Source: an uncultured Eubacterium sp. (GTDB lineage Bacteria; Bacillota; Clostridia; Peptostreptococcales; Anaerovoracaceae). From it: DNA of 41,640 bases. Below are positions 23,962-31,105 of this stretch, piece after piece. Location: positions 1 through 41,640 of the forward strand of contig CAJJPZ010000005.1 of NCBI GenBank assembly GCA_905193765.1. Reading direction: 5' to 3'. The notes under the pieces are model-generated. The model saw only the letters and a list, made by a program, of their open reading frames with translations. It searched no databases and was not told the origin of the DNA. Each line of letters begins with the position of its first letter. Position 1 is the stretch's first letter. The position numbers and the translations under genes were made by a program.

Positions 23962-24537
23962 TTAAGCCTTGCAGCCCTTTGCAAAAGCTTCTTTATTGAG
24001 GTCGATGAACTTCGGCTTCACATTGTTCTCGATGACCTCGATCCATGCATCCTCGTCAAAAGGCAGATCGTTTGAAGCAGCTCCCAGCAGAACTACGTTC
24101 ACTGCCTTGTCGCTGCCGCATTCCTCTGCGATGGACAGGGCGTCGAAAGCTTTGACGGAGCCTGCCTTCTCGCCGATCTTCTTTATGATATCTTCAGGAT
24201 ATTCCGCTTCGCCCATTATCACAGGCATAGGGAGTATCTGCTGAGTGTTGACATACATGCTGCCGCCCTTCTTCAGGTATGGGAGCCATCTGAACGCTTC
24301 CAGCTCCTCGAAAGCGATGATCACATCGGCGTCGCCCTTCTCGATGAGCGGCGAGCTCACTGTGTCTTCGCTGATCTTTACATGGGTCACGACGCTGCCG
24401 CCTCTCTGAGCCATGCCGTGGACTTCCGAAAGCTTCACATCATATCCTTTGGCCAGTGCCAGATTTCCCAGCAGCACGCTGGCAAGGAGGGTACCCTGAC
24501 CGCCAACTCCTACGATCAATATATTAGTCGATTTCAT
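23962..24537 (-). CDS. iorB: indolepyruvate ferredoxin oxidoreductase, beta subunit
   Basis: 191 residues, the gamma-domain-type partner of IorA (ILIVGVGGQGTLLASVLLGN at the N-terminus, KLSEVHGMAQRGGSVVTHVK as the second signature). With IorA it oxidises aryl pyruvates made by transamination of aromatic amino acids to aryl-acetyl-CoA, reducing ferredoxin. The ATG directly follows the iorA stop (TAAATG), with GGAAGGAGG inside the end of iorA, so translation is coupled. Confidence 0.96.
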   Translation of the reverse strand: MKSTNILIVGVGGQGTLLASVLLGNLALAKGYDVKLSEVHGMAQRGGSVVTHVKISEDTVSSPLIEKGDADVIIAFEELEAFRWLPYLKKGGSMYVNTQQILPMPVIMGEAEYPEDIIKKIGEKAGSVKAFDALSIAEECGSDKAVNVVLLGAASNDLPFDEDAWIEVIENNVKPKFIDLNKEAFAKGCKA

Positions 24538-26301
24538 TTATCTGTCCTCCTTCCCTGTGACAGCGATACATCCGAACGGGCATATCCTCTCGCAGAGCCC
24601 GCAGCCTACGCAGCGTTCTTTTACGATATACGGTTTACCGTCTCTGAGCTCTATGGCAGGACATCCGATATCCATGCAGAGCCTGCAGTTCTTGCATTTG
24701 TCGCTTACAGCATACGGGATGTTCGGCTGCTTCACGATGAGAGCGCATGGTCTCTTCGTTATTATCACTGAGAGTTCTTCTCTCTCTGTTTCTTCTTTCA
24801 CGATCTTTTCCAGTTCTTTGACTTCGAACGGATCGATCTCCACGACATGCTTGACGCCACATGCTTTGCAAAGTGTAGCGATGTCGATAGCCGGCGCTTC
24901 CTGTCCCTTGGCGTTCTTTCCTGTAGCCGGGTTGTTCTGGTGTCCCGTCATGCCTGTGATCCTGTTGTCCAGGATTATGACATTTCCCTTGGCGCCGTTG
25001 TAGTTCATGTTCACCAGACCTGTGATGCCTGAGTGGAAGAATGTCGAATCGCCTAATACCGCTACGACGTCCTTGCTGCTTCCCACTGCTTTCTCGAAGC
25101 CGTGGGCCATCGTGATGGACGCTCCCATGCAAAGACAGGCGTCTATCGTCGACATAGGCGGTAGTGCTGACAGCGTGTAGCATCCGATGTCTCCCAGGAC
25201 AGTCTTCTTCAGTTTATGTAATACATGGAAAAGACCTCTGTGTGGACATCCTGCGCAGAGGAGCGGTGGTCTTCCCGGTGCTGCTGCAGCTTCCTCTTCA
25301 ACTGCAGAACACGCCGGACAGATGTCCCCGTCGCATACCGGTCTGCCGAAGGCTTCCCTGATCATATTGGCGTTGTATTCGCCCTGTATCGTGAACATAT
25401 CCTTGCCGCCTGCGACTTCTGTTCCCATAGCTCTGATCTGTTCCTCGAAGAACGGATCACCTTCTTCTATTACATAGAGCTTGTCTACCTTTGATGCGAA
25501 ATCCTTTATCAGGCCCTTAGGCATAGGATTGATCATTCCCATCTTCAGTACGCTGACGTCAGGCAGAGCCTCTTTGACATACTGATAACATATGCCGCTG
25601 GTGATGATACCGATGGATGTGTCCGCCATCTCCACTGTGTTCAGCGGTGATGATACTGAATCCTCCTCGATCTGAGCCATCCTCTTTTCCTGAGCGACGT
25701 GGAGCTTTCTTGCCATTGCAGGCATAGCTACATATTTCTGTACGTTCTTGACATACGGGATCCTGTCGCGTTCTGTCCTCTCGCCCAGCTCGACGATGCC
25801 TCTCGAGTGTGAAACTCTCGTATTCGAGCGCATGAGCACGACTGTGTCGTACTTCTCACTGATCTCGTAGGCTTTCATGATATAGTCCTTGCATTCCTGA
25901 GATGTGGACGGTTCCAGCACAGGTACACCTGCGCTCCTGCCGTAGTATCTGGAATCCTGTTCGTTCTGACTGGAGTGACATCCATTGTCGTCTGCCACCA
26001 GCACTACAGCCCCGCCTGTAACTCCTGTATATGCTGCAGTGAAAAACGGATCCGCTGCCACATTTAGTCCCACATGCTTCATGCATGACAGTGAGCGCAC
26101 TCCGCCTATGGATGCTCCCATTGCCACTTCCACGCCTACTTTCTCGTTAGGCGCCCATTCGACATGGATCTCTTCAAATTTTGCTGCTGTTTCGGTTACT
26201 TCTGTGCTGGGTGTTCCGGGATATGATGATATCACCTTTACTCCGGCTTCCCAGGCACCTCTTGCAAAGGCTTCATTGCCCAGCATGATTTTCTTTGCCA
26301 T
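24538..26301 (-). CDS. iorA: indolepyruvate ferredoxin oxidoreductase, alpha subunit
   Basis: 587 residues. Domain order is pyrimidine-binding domain (GAWEAGVKVISSYPGTPSTE), transketolase C-like domain, then the ThDP domain (CAGCPHRGLFHVL; VLGDSTFFHSGITGLVNMNY) and a C-terminal 2x[4Fe-4S] ferredoxin domain (CKNCRLCMDIGCP; CVGCGLCERICP). It is oxygen-sensitive in known cases, fitting an anaerobe. It leads the operon iorA-iorB-paaK-ACT. The start has GGAGAAGGAAAT upstream. No sigma-A promoter with both boxes was clear in the 88-bp gap before it, though TATAAA-like sequence is present. Confidence 0.97.
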   Translation of the reverse strand: MAKKIMLGNEAFARGAWEAGVKVISSYPGTPSTEVTETAAKFEEIHVEWAPNEKVGVEVAMGASIGGVRSLSCMKHVGLNVAADPFFTAAYTGVTGGAVVLVADDNGCHSSQNEQDSRYYGRSAGVPVLEPSTSQECKDYIMKAYEISEKYDTVVLMRSNTRVSHSRGIVELGERTERDRIPYVKNVQKYVAMPAMARKLHVAQEKRMAQIEEDSVSSPLNTVEMADTSIGIITSGICYQYVKEALPDVSVLKMGMINPMPKGLIKDFASKVDKLYVIEEGDPFFEEQIRAMGTEVAGGKDMFTIQGEYNANMIREAFGRPVCDGDICPACSAVEEEAAAAPGRPPLLCAGCPHRGLFHVLHKLKKTVLGDIGCYTLSALPPMSTIDACLCMGASITMAHGFEKAVGSSKDVVAVLGDSTFFHSGITGLVNMNYNGAKGNVIILDNRITGMTGHQNNPATGKNAKGQEAPAIDIATLCKACGVKHVVEIDPFEVKELEKIVKEETEREELSVIITKRPCALIVKQPNIPYAVSDKCKNCRLCMDIGCPAIELRDGKPYIVKERCVGCGLCERICPFGCIAVTGKEDR

Positions 26302-26349
26302 GATATTTCCTTCTCCCTCTTCTGAGTTTTATATTACTTTTTATAACAC

Positions 26350-26376
26350 GATCCGGCATCTGCATACTGCCGGATC
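26350..26376 (-). terminator. hairpin between the LTA-synthase-like gene and iorA
   Basis: GATCCGGCA (26350-26358) and TGCCGGATC (26368-26376) form a perfect 9-bp stem 14 bp before the 3' end of the gene at 26390. On the minus strand it is followed by GTGTTATAAAAAG rather than a pure T-run, so termination may be incomplete. Confidence 0.55.
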
Positions 26377-26389
26377 ATGGTATCCGCTG

Positions 26390-28375
26390 TTATTCCGTGG
26401 TGCTGAGTACTTCTTTGTTCTTCTCCACCTGGCTGACTTTCATCCTTGAGGCGTCCTCAGGATCGACCTTCTCGTTGAGGGCCAGTATCGTAGGCCCCAG
26501 ATATACGGTCTTCAGGACCTTGCCGTCAAGGGATATCTTGCTGTACTCGGTGAAGTTTTCGCCTTTGATATAGTAGTCCTCGCCTATCTGCACAACTTCT
26601 TTTATCTTTATCGGCTTGACGCCCATCTGCAGGTCTGTCTGTTTGAAAGGTTTCTTTCCGCCGTATATATAATTCTTTCCATACAGCATGTCGTAGGAAA
26701 GCATTTCGAGGTTTTCGAGATAGTTGGCACTGCCGCTGTAGTTCTGGTGATATTTAGGCATAACGCCCGGCGACATTCCGAGACGCTTCAGCACCTCCGC
26801 GTTCAGCTGGTATGTGGATATGTTCATATCGTCCTTTTCCATGCCGAAGTTGTTCCAGATGATATATTCCGTCTGGTAGAGAGAGCCGTTCTTCATGTCG
26901 TCCTCTGTCATATCCAGTGCAGGCAGATGATCCCCGTACATCACCAGGATCACATCCTCGTCGTAATTCTTGAGGATGTCTGTGAGTTCCTTCACGAAAA
27001 GGTCCATCTCGTACACCTGGTTGGCGTAGTATTCATACTGCCATCTCTGTGTGTCTGACTCGGCCTTCGTCACGGTTATTGCCGGATTTTCCAGCACCTG
27101 CTCCGTAGGATATTTGCCATGGCCCTGGACGGATATCGTATAGATATAGTCCGATCCCTTGGTGCTGTTCAGCGCATCCAGTATCTGTTCCGTAAGAATG
27201 CCGTCCTTAGCCCAGTTCTTAGGTGTCTTCACCACATTGTTCATGTATTCCAGACATGTGAATGTATCGAAACCCATGTTGGCGAACACCTTGTTCCTGT
27301 AGTAGAACGCGCCTCTGTGGTTGTGTATGGCGTGGGTGGAATATCCCATGGTCTTCATGTCATACGGCGCAGCTTCACATACGGTTTTCTTGAGGATGCT
27401 CTTATACGGATACTCTCCCGGTCCGAAGAACTTGACGCTCATACCCGTCATCACTTCGAACTCTACGTTGGCGGTACCTGCGCCTACAGCCGGTACCGTA
27501 AGATATCCCGATGAATATTCCTTCATCAGCTTCCTGTAGTTCGGCACAGGATCTTTGGAAAACTTTACGCTCTTCACTTCTGTAGGGTCTATGAAAGATT
27601 CCAGCTGAAGATATATTATATTAGGTTTTTTCTTTACATCTGTGTTGTCGTCTTTTCCCGGCGTGTAGATCTTGTCCTCACCCAGTTCTCCCTTGCTGAA
27701 AACGTTCTGCACTTTCTCTGCCGAGTAATCCTTTGGTTTGACGATGCCTGTCCTTACCCATGTGACAATGAAGCTGTAGGGAACGCCGTTGTCCCTGTAT
27801 GCATAGGCCAGGTTGCCGAAGAAAGTGTCCAGTGTACCGACCTTCATGGCTCCGCATATGAGACCGAAAGTTCCTATCCACAGTATCATGACCACAGCGA
27901 TAGCTCTCCTGAATCTGACCTTTTCTTTCATCTTAGGCAGTTTCCTGAACAGCAGTATCACGCCAAAGACCACGGCGGCCGCCACTACTACAGCTATTAT
28001 CATGGTCTTTACAGAAAAATAATTGCTGACTATGGACAACCCATCTCCCAGGTTACTGAGGTCCTTGACTGTGAAGGGCGTCATCCTGTTGAGCAGTATC
28101 ACGCCGTTTATCACACCCAGCAGCAACCAGAGCATTGACAGCATGCATGTGGCGAACACTCTGCGCCTGAAGAACATCGCCAGTGATATCACAGCAAATA
28201 TTATGAACACATTGCAGAAGTACACCACAGGATGTCCGAAAAGGAACTGCAGCGTCAGTATCAGCGAATGTCTCGCCAGCAGCTCTATAACGAAGTTTAT
28301 TGCTATCGCTATCAGAAAAAGCAGTACTATATAATGTCTCAGATATTTTGTATAAAATGTTTTCAATCTTTCCAT
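26390..28375 (-). CDS. LTA-synthase-family membrane phosphoglycerol/sulfatase-fold enzyme
   Basis: 661 residues. Five membrane segments fill the first 180 residues, followed by the exported alkaline-phosphatase-fold domain of LtaS-type enzymes. The nucleophile is probably Thr301 (AVGAGTANVEFEVMTGM), with metal ligands in LQLESFIDP and MYGDHLPALD. These enzymes polymerise glycerol phosphate from phosphatidylglycerol into lipoteichoic acid or decorate glycans. About 75 residues at the C-terminus (IKEVVQIGEDYYIKGENFTE, then SKISLDGKVLKTVYLGPTIL) look like an IPT/TIG-type module not found in standard LtaS. GGGAGAG precedes the ATG. Confidence 0.9.
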   Translation of the reverse strand: MERLKTFYTKYLRHYIVLLFLIAIAINFVIELLARHSLILTLQFLFGHPVVYFCNVFIIFAVISLAMFFRRRVFATCMLSMLWLLLGVINGVILLNRMTPFTVKDLSNLGDGLSIVSNYFSVKTMIIAVVVAAAVVFGVILLFRKLPKMKEKVRFRRAIAVVMILWIGTFGLICGAMKVGTLDTFFGNLAYAYRDNGVPYSFIVTWVRTGIVKPKDYSAEKVQNVFSKGELGEDKIYTPGKDDNTDVKKKPNIIYLQLESFIDPTEVKSVKFSKDPVPNYRKLMKEYSSGYLTVPAVGAGTANVEFEVMTGMSVKFFGPGEYPYKSILKKTVCEAAPYDMKTMGYSTHAIHNHRGAFYYRNKVFANMGFDTFTCLEYMNNVVKTPKNWAKDGILTEQILDALNSTKGSDYIYTISVQGHGKYPTEQVLENPAITVTKAESDTQRWQYEYYANQVYEMDLFVKELTDILKNYDEDVILVMYGDHLPALDMTEDDMKNGSLYQTEYIIWNNFGMEKDDMNISTYQLNAEVLKRLGMSPGVMPKYHQNYSGSANYLENLEMLSYDMLYGKNYIYGGKKPFKQTDLQMGVKPIKIKEVVQIGEDYYIKGENFTEYSKISLDGKVLKTVYLGPTILALNEKVDPEDASRMKVSQVEKNKEVLSTTE

Positions 28376-28393
28376 CAGCTTGTCTCTCCCGGA

Positions 28394-29263
28394 TCAGAGT
28401 CTGGCCGCCACCTCGTTGGCGATTGCCGCGAACTCCTCTATATCTAAAGTTTCTGCACGTCTCACCGGATCTATTCCTGCCTTGACCAGGACTTCCCTGA
28501 TATCGTCTCTTGAAAGTCCCCTGACCCCTGTCAGTGAATTCAGCAGCGTCTTCCTGCGCTGTCCGAATCCCCCCTTTATACATGCGAAAAATGTTTTCTC
28601 ATCAGTAAGTTCCACAGGTTTTTCTTCCCTCAGCGTGAGCTTCAGGACTGACGAATCCACCTTGGGTCTCGGTACGAATACTTCCTTCGGCACCTTTGCG
28701 ATCTGTTCCACGGTACAGTAATACTGCACTGCAACAGAAAGCGCACCGTAGGTCTTGCTGCCCGGCGATGCCTTTATCCTGTCGGCCACTTCCTTCTGCA
28801 TCATTATCGTGATGCTGGAGGCCTTCACTCCGCTTTCCAGGATCTCCATTATTATAGGCGTGGTGATGTAGTATGGCAGGTTTCCCATTATCATCACATC
28901 GCCGGTGAATTTACCTGTGCTGCGTCTCTCTTCTATCAGTGCGTTCAGGTCAGTCTTGAGTATGTCCTGATTCACTATGTCTATATTGTCATATCCCGCC
29001 AGAGTCTCGCCCAGGATAGGGATAAGTTTCTTATCGATCTCTATGGCAGTGACATGTCCTGCCGTCTCTGCCGCTTCAGCTGTCAGTACGCCTATCCCGG
29101 GGCCGATCTCTATGACCAGGTCGTTTTCTCCCGCCCCGGATCCCTCGACGATCTTCTCTATCACGGATCTGTCCGTGATGAAGTTCTGTCCCAGGCTCCT
29201 GGAAAGCCTGAAGTTGTATCTTTCTTTTATGTCGGCGATGGTCGCCGGTGAATATAATTTCAT
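28394..29263 (-). CDS. rsmA: 16S rRNA adenine dimethyltransferase
   Basis: 289 residues. It dimethylates A1518 and A1519 of 16S rRNA. SAM-binding motif I is in VIEIGPGIGVLT, motif IV in IMGNLPYYITTPI, and the N-terminal LGQNFITDRSV is characteristic of RsmA/KsgA. The C-terminal helical domain is complete. The start codon abuts the stop of rnmV, with GGGAGAT upstream. The pair rnmV-rsmA is a common bacterial order. Confidence 0.97.
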   Translation of the reverse strand: MKLYSPATIADIKERYNFRLSRSLGQNFITDRSVIEKIVEGSGAGENDLVIEIGPGIGVLTAEAAETAGHVTAIEIDKKLIPILGETLAGYDNIDIVNQDILKTDLNALIEERRSTGKFTGDVMIMGNLPYYITTPIIMEILESGVKASSITIMMQKEVADRIKASPGSKTYGALSVAVQYYCTVEQIAKVPKEVFVPRPKVDSSVLKLTLREEKPVELTDEKTFFACIKGGFGQRRKTLLNSLTGVRGLSRDDIREVLVKAGIDPVRRAETLDIEEFAAIANEVAARL

Positions 29264-29821
29264 CTATATCTCCCGAAGAGCTTTTATCAGCTCCTCCTCT
29301 GTAATGTTGAATTTGTTCAGTCGTTTCAGGAACGTTCCGGTGTTGCCGTAGCCTATGCCGAGGATCTTACCGACAGTCTTCCTGCGCTGTGCGGCGGCGT
29401 CCTGTCCTGTCAGCCCTGCCGCCACCATATCGTCCATCGTAAATCCGCTGTCCGATTCCTCCACGGTGTATCTCGCCTTGCTCAGTGCGTCCCTGATGGC
29501 CTGGGGCGATGCGTTCTCGATGCCTATGTCCCCTGCCTTCTCTGCCAGATCTCTGTCGAGAAATGCCTGACCGGCGTCGGGATATCTGGCCATGATCCTC
29601 CTGCGGATCTGCTCTCCGGCGTGGTCCGGATCGGTGAACACTATTATACCCTTTTCATGATAGGCCTTGTCTATAAGTTTCCATGTGGCGGCGCTTATAC
29701 CGTATCCGTGGGTCTCTATAGTCACGGCGTCGACACTTCGTCTGACTGCTGTGGTGTCGTCTCTGCCCTCCACTACTATTATCTCTCTGATCTTCATATC
29801 ATTATTCGCTTCTGCTGTCAT
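29264..29821 (-). CDS. rnmV: ribonuclease M5
   Basis: 185 residues. It matures the 5S rRNA ends. The N-terminal Toprim domain has IIVVEGRDDTTAVRRSVDA and the acidic IVFTDPDHAGEQIRRRI motif; the C-terminal DUF4093 part is present (LGIGYGNTGTFLKRLNKFNI). The ATG at 29821 overlaps closely with the divIC stop; an alternative ATG eight codons in (29797) fits family starts equally well. No strong ribosome site is visible for either. Confidence 0.95.
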   Translation of the reverse strand: MTAEANNDMKIREIIVVEGRDDTTAVRRSVDAVTIETHGYGISAATWKLIDKAYHEKGIIVFTDPDHAGEQIRRRIMARYPDAGQAFLDRDLAEKAGDIGIENASPQAIRDALSKARYTVEESDSGFTMDDMVAAGLTGQDAAAQRRKTVGKILGIGYGNTGTFLKRLNKFNITEEELIKALREI

Positions 29822-29822
29822 A

Positions 29823-30308
29823 TCAGTTTTTACTGTCCTTCTGGGTCTCGTCTTTATTTTTATCTTCTATCGTCAGATAATCGTCGAACAGATATATCGA
29901 TTCTCCCGGTTTTATGAGTCTGAGTTGACTCCTCGCCTGCTCTTCCAGGTTATCTTTGTCCTTTACCTGTTTGAGCTGTTTTTCAAGCTGTTTCTTTTCT
30001 TCTTTGAGTTCGGTCTGTTTCTGCTCCACTTCCCGCTGTTCCATCTTCAGCGACACGATGTTGAAAACAGAGAATCCTATGAGCGCCATGACAGCTACTA
30101 TAATAGCAGCTATCATCAAACGCCTTCTGTTGCGTTTTCTTCTGATAGCTGTCTTTCCTCTGCTTTTCTCTTTTGCGGCACGCTTTGCTTTTTTTTCTTC
30201 TTTTTCTCTTTCAGCCTGCCTTTTTTCGTGTCTTTTTTTCCGCGCTTCTTCCATGTCGATGACACGGCTGCTGTTACGGAATTCTGTGCTGCGTCTGTTT
30301 TTACCCAT
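29823..30308 (-). CDS. divIC: septum formation initiator DivIC/FtsL family
   Basis: 161 residues from the ATG at 30308: a Lys/Arg/Glu-rich cytoplasmic part (residues 1-64), one membrane segment (MIAAIIVAVMALIGFSVF), a coiled coil (MEQREVEQKQTELKEEKKQL) and the conserved end (QLRLIKPGESIYLF). It acts with FtsL and FtsB-like proteins at the division septum. Two starts are possible. The ATG at 30308 lies 9 nt after a TATAAT and has no ribosome site. An in-frame ATG at 30116 overlaps the yabQ stop (TGATG) with AAGGCG upstream and would give a 97-residue form of usual family length. Confidence 0.88.
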   Translation of the reverse strand: MGKNRRSTEFRNSSRVIDMEEARKKRHEKRQAEREKEEKKAKRAAKEKSRGKTAIRRKRNRRRLMIAAIIVAVMALIGFSVFNIVSLKMEQREVEQKQTELKEEKKQLEKQLKQVKDKDNLEEQARSQLRLIKPGESIYLFDDYLTIEDKNKDETQKDSKN

Positions 30309-30634
30309 GCATCGATTATACCACAGCAGATTTTTTTCCACAATAAGACCCCTGCCAAAAAGGATACGATTCCATGAAAAGTTACCAGTCCAAAGGAGCT
30401 GTAATAAAGAAAAAGTGACAGTATTGTGAAGGCGCACGCCCAGAAGGCGATCTCTGCGCTGATGATGGCTGCGATACATCTGCCGGTGTGGGTTATGACG
30501 CCTCCCGCCGGATCTTTGCACAGCACCGACTGCACTTTTCGCTTCAGCTGCCAGATGCTCTCCGTCAGCACGCCTGCCGCCGCCATCACCAGCACGCTCC
30601 TGAGCTGTTCTGTTATGATCTGTGCCAGATGCAT
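30116..30634 (-). CDS. yabQ: spore cortex biosynthesis protein YabQ
   Basis: 172 residues with several membrane segments (LRSVLVMAAAGVLTESIW; CIAAIISAEIAFWACAFTILSL split over two; FHGIVSFLAGVLLWKKI) in the YabQ pattern, including the LFLYYSSFG-like middle. It is needed for spore cortex formation in known cases and localises to the outer forespore membrane. The last 60 residues are Lys-rich and overlap divIC by 193 bp in another frame. It starts 3 bp after the yabP stop (TAGCAATG). Confidence 0.85.
   Translation of the reverse strand: MHLAQIITEQLRSVLVMAAAGVLTESIWQLKRKVQSVLCKDPAGGVITHTGRCIAAIISAEIAFWACAFTILSLFLYYSSFGLVTFHGIVSFLAGVLLWKKICCGIIDAWVKTDAAQNSVTAAVSSTWKKRGKKDTKKGRLKEKKKKKKQSVPQKRKAEERQLSEENATEGV
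30315..30343 (-). promoter_or_regulatory. sigma-A-like promoter inside yabQ for divIC
   Basis: On the minus strand TTGTGG (30338-30343), a 17-bp spacer and a perfect TATAAT (30315-30320). A start at the usual 7 nt past the -10 would fall on the A of the divIC ATG at 30308, giving a leaderless mRNA. Confidence 0.5.
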
Positions 30635-30636
30635 TG

Positions 30637-30963
30637 CTACTTCATTATCCTGGCAAGCAGGCTCCTTTCGCCTTTTTCCTTTACCTTCACATACATAAGG
30701 GAGTTTATCACGCCCGTGATCTCGGCCTCCCCGGCTCTGAGATCCAGCATGTGTATATGCAGCTTCTCTCCCTTTATTATCATGATACCGTTCCTGAGCT
30801 TCGCATGTATCTCCTGCTCGTCGAAGCTGTCGATATCTGCGATATCCGTCATGGTCAGCTTCTCCCGGTTGTCGATCATGACTCTGTGGCTCCCCGGGGC
30901 AGCGTTTTCTGCTGCACCTCCTCTTACTGCATCGCCTGTACCTGCTGATCTGATTTTCTCCAT
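30637..30963 (-). CDS. yabP: sporulation protein YabP
   Basis: 108 residues. After a variable N-terminus the YabP pattern follows: HRVMIDNREKLTMTDIADID, then SFDEQEIHAKLRNGIMIIKG, LHIHMLDLRAGEAEITGVIN and SLMYVK. In Bacillus it works with YabQ in the mother cell; this yabP-yabQ-divIC order is conserved in spore formers and supports the call. The ribosome site is weak (GGCGGA). The first 26 residues (Gly/Ala-rich) may be untranslated if a later start is used, but no better ATG with a site is seen. Confidence 0.88.
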   Translation of the reverse strand: MEKIRSAGTGDAVRGGAAENAAPGSHRVMIDNREKLTMTDIADIDSFDEQEIHAKLRNGIMIIKGEKLHIHMLDLRAGEAEITGVINSLMYVKVKEKGERSLLARIMK

Positions 30964-31026
30964 AATATATCCGCCGGCCGCCTGGCTCCGGACCCGGCAT
31001 CCCCCTTCGATATATCATATTACAGA

Positions 31027-31058
31027 ACCGCCGGGATCATGACATCGATCCCGGCGGT
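31027..31058 (-). terminator. terminator-like hairpin after the M23 peptidase gene
   Basis: ACCGCCGGGATC (31027-31038) pairs perfectly with GATCCCGGCGGT (31047-31058), a 12-bp stem with an 8-nt loop. The minus-strand sequence after it is TCTGTAATAT, so the U-run is poor but the stem is strong. It separates the replication/peptidase genes from yabP. Confidence 0.65.
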
Positions 31059-31105
31059 ACGCCTGTTAAAATATTATGGAATTGTTCCAAAGCAATGATT
31101 TTACA

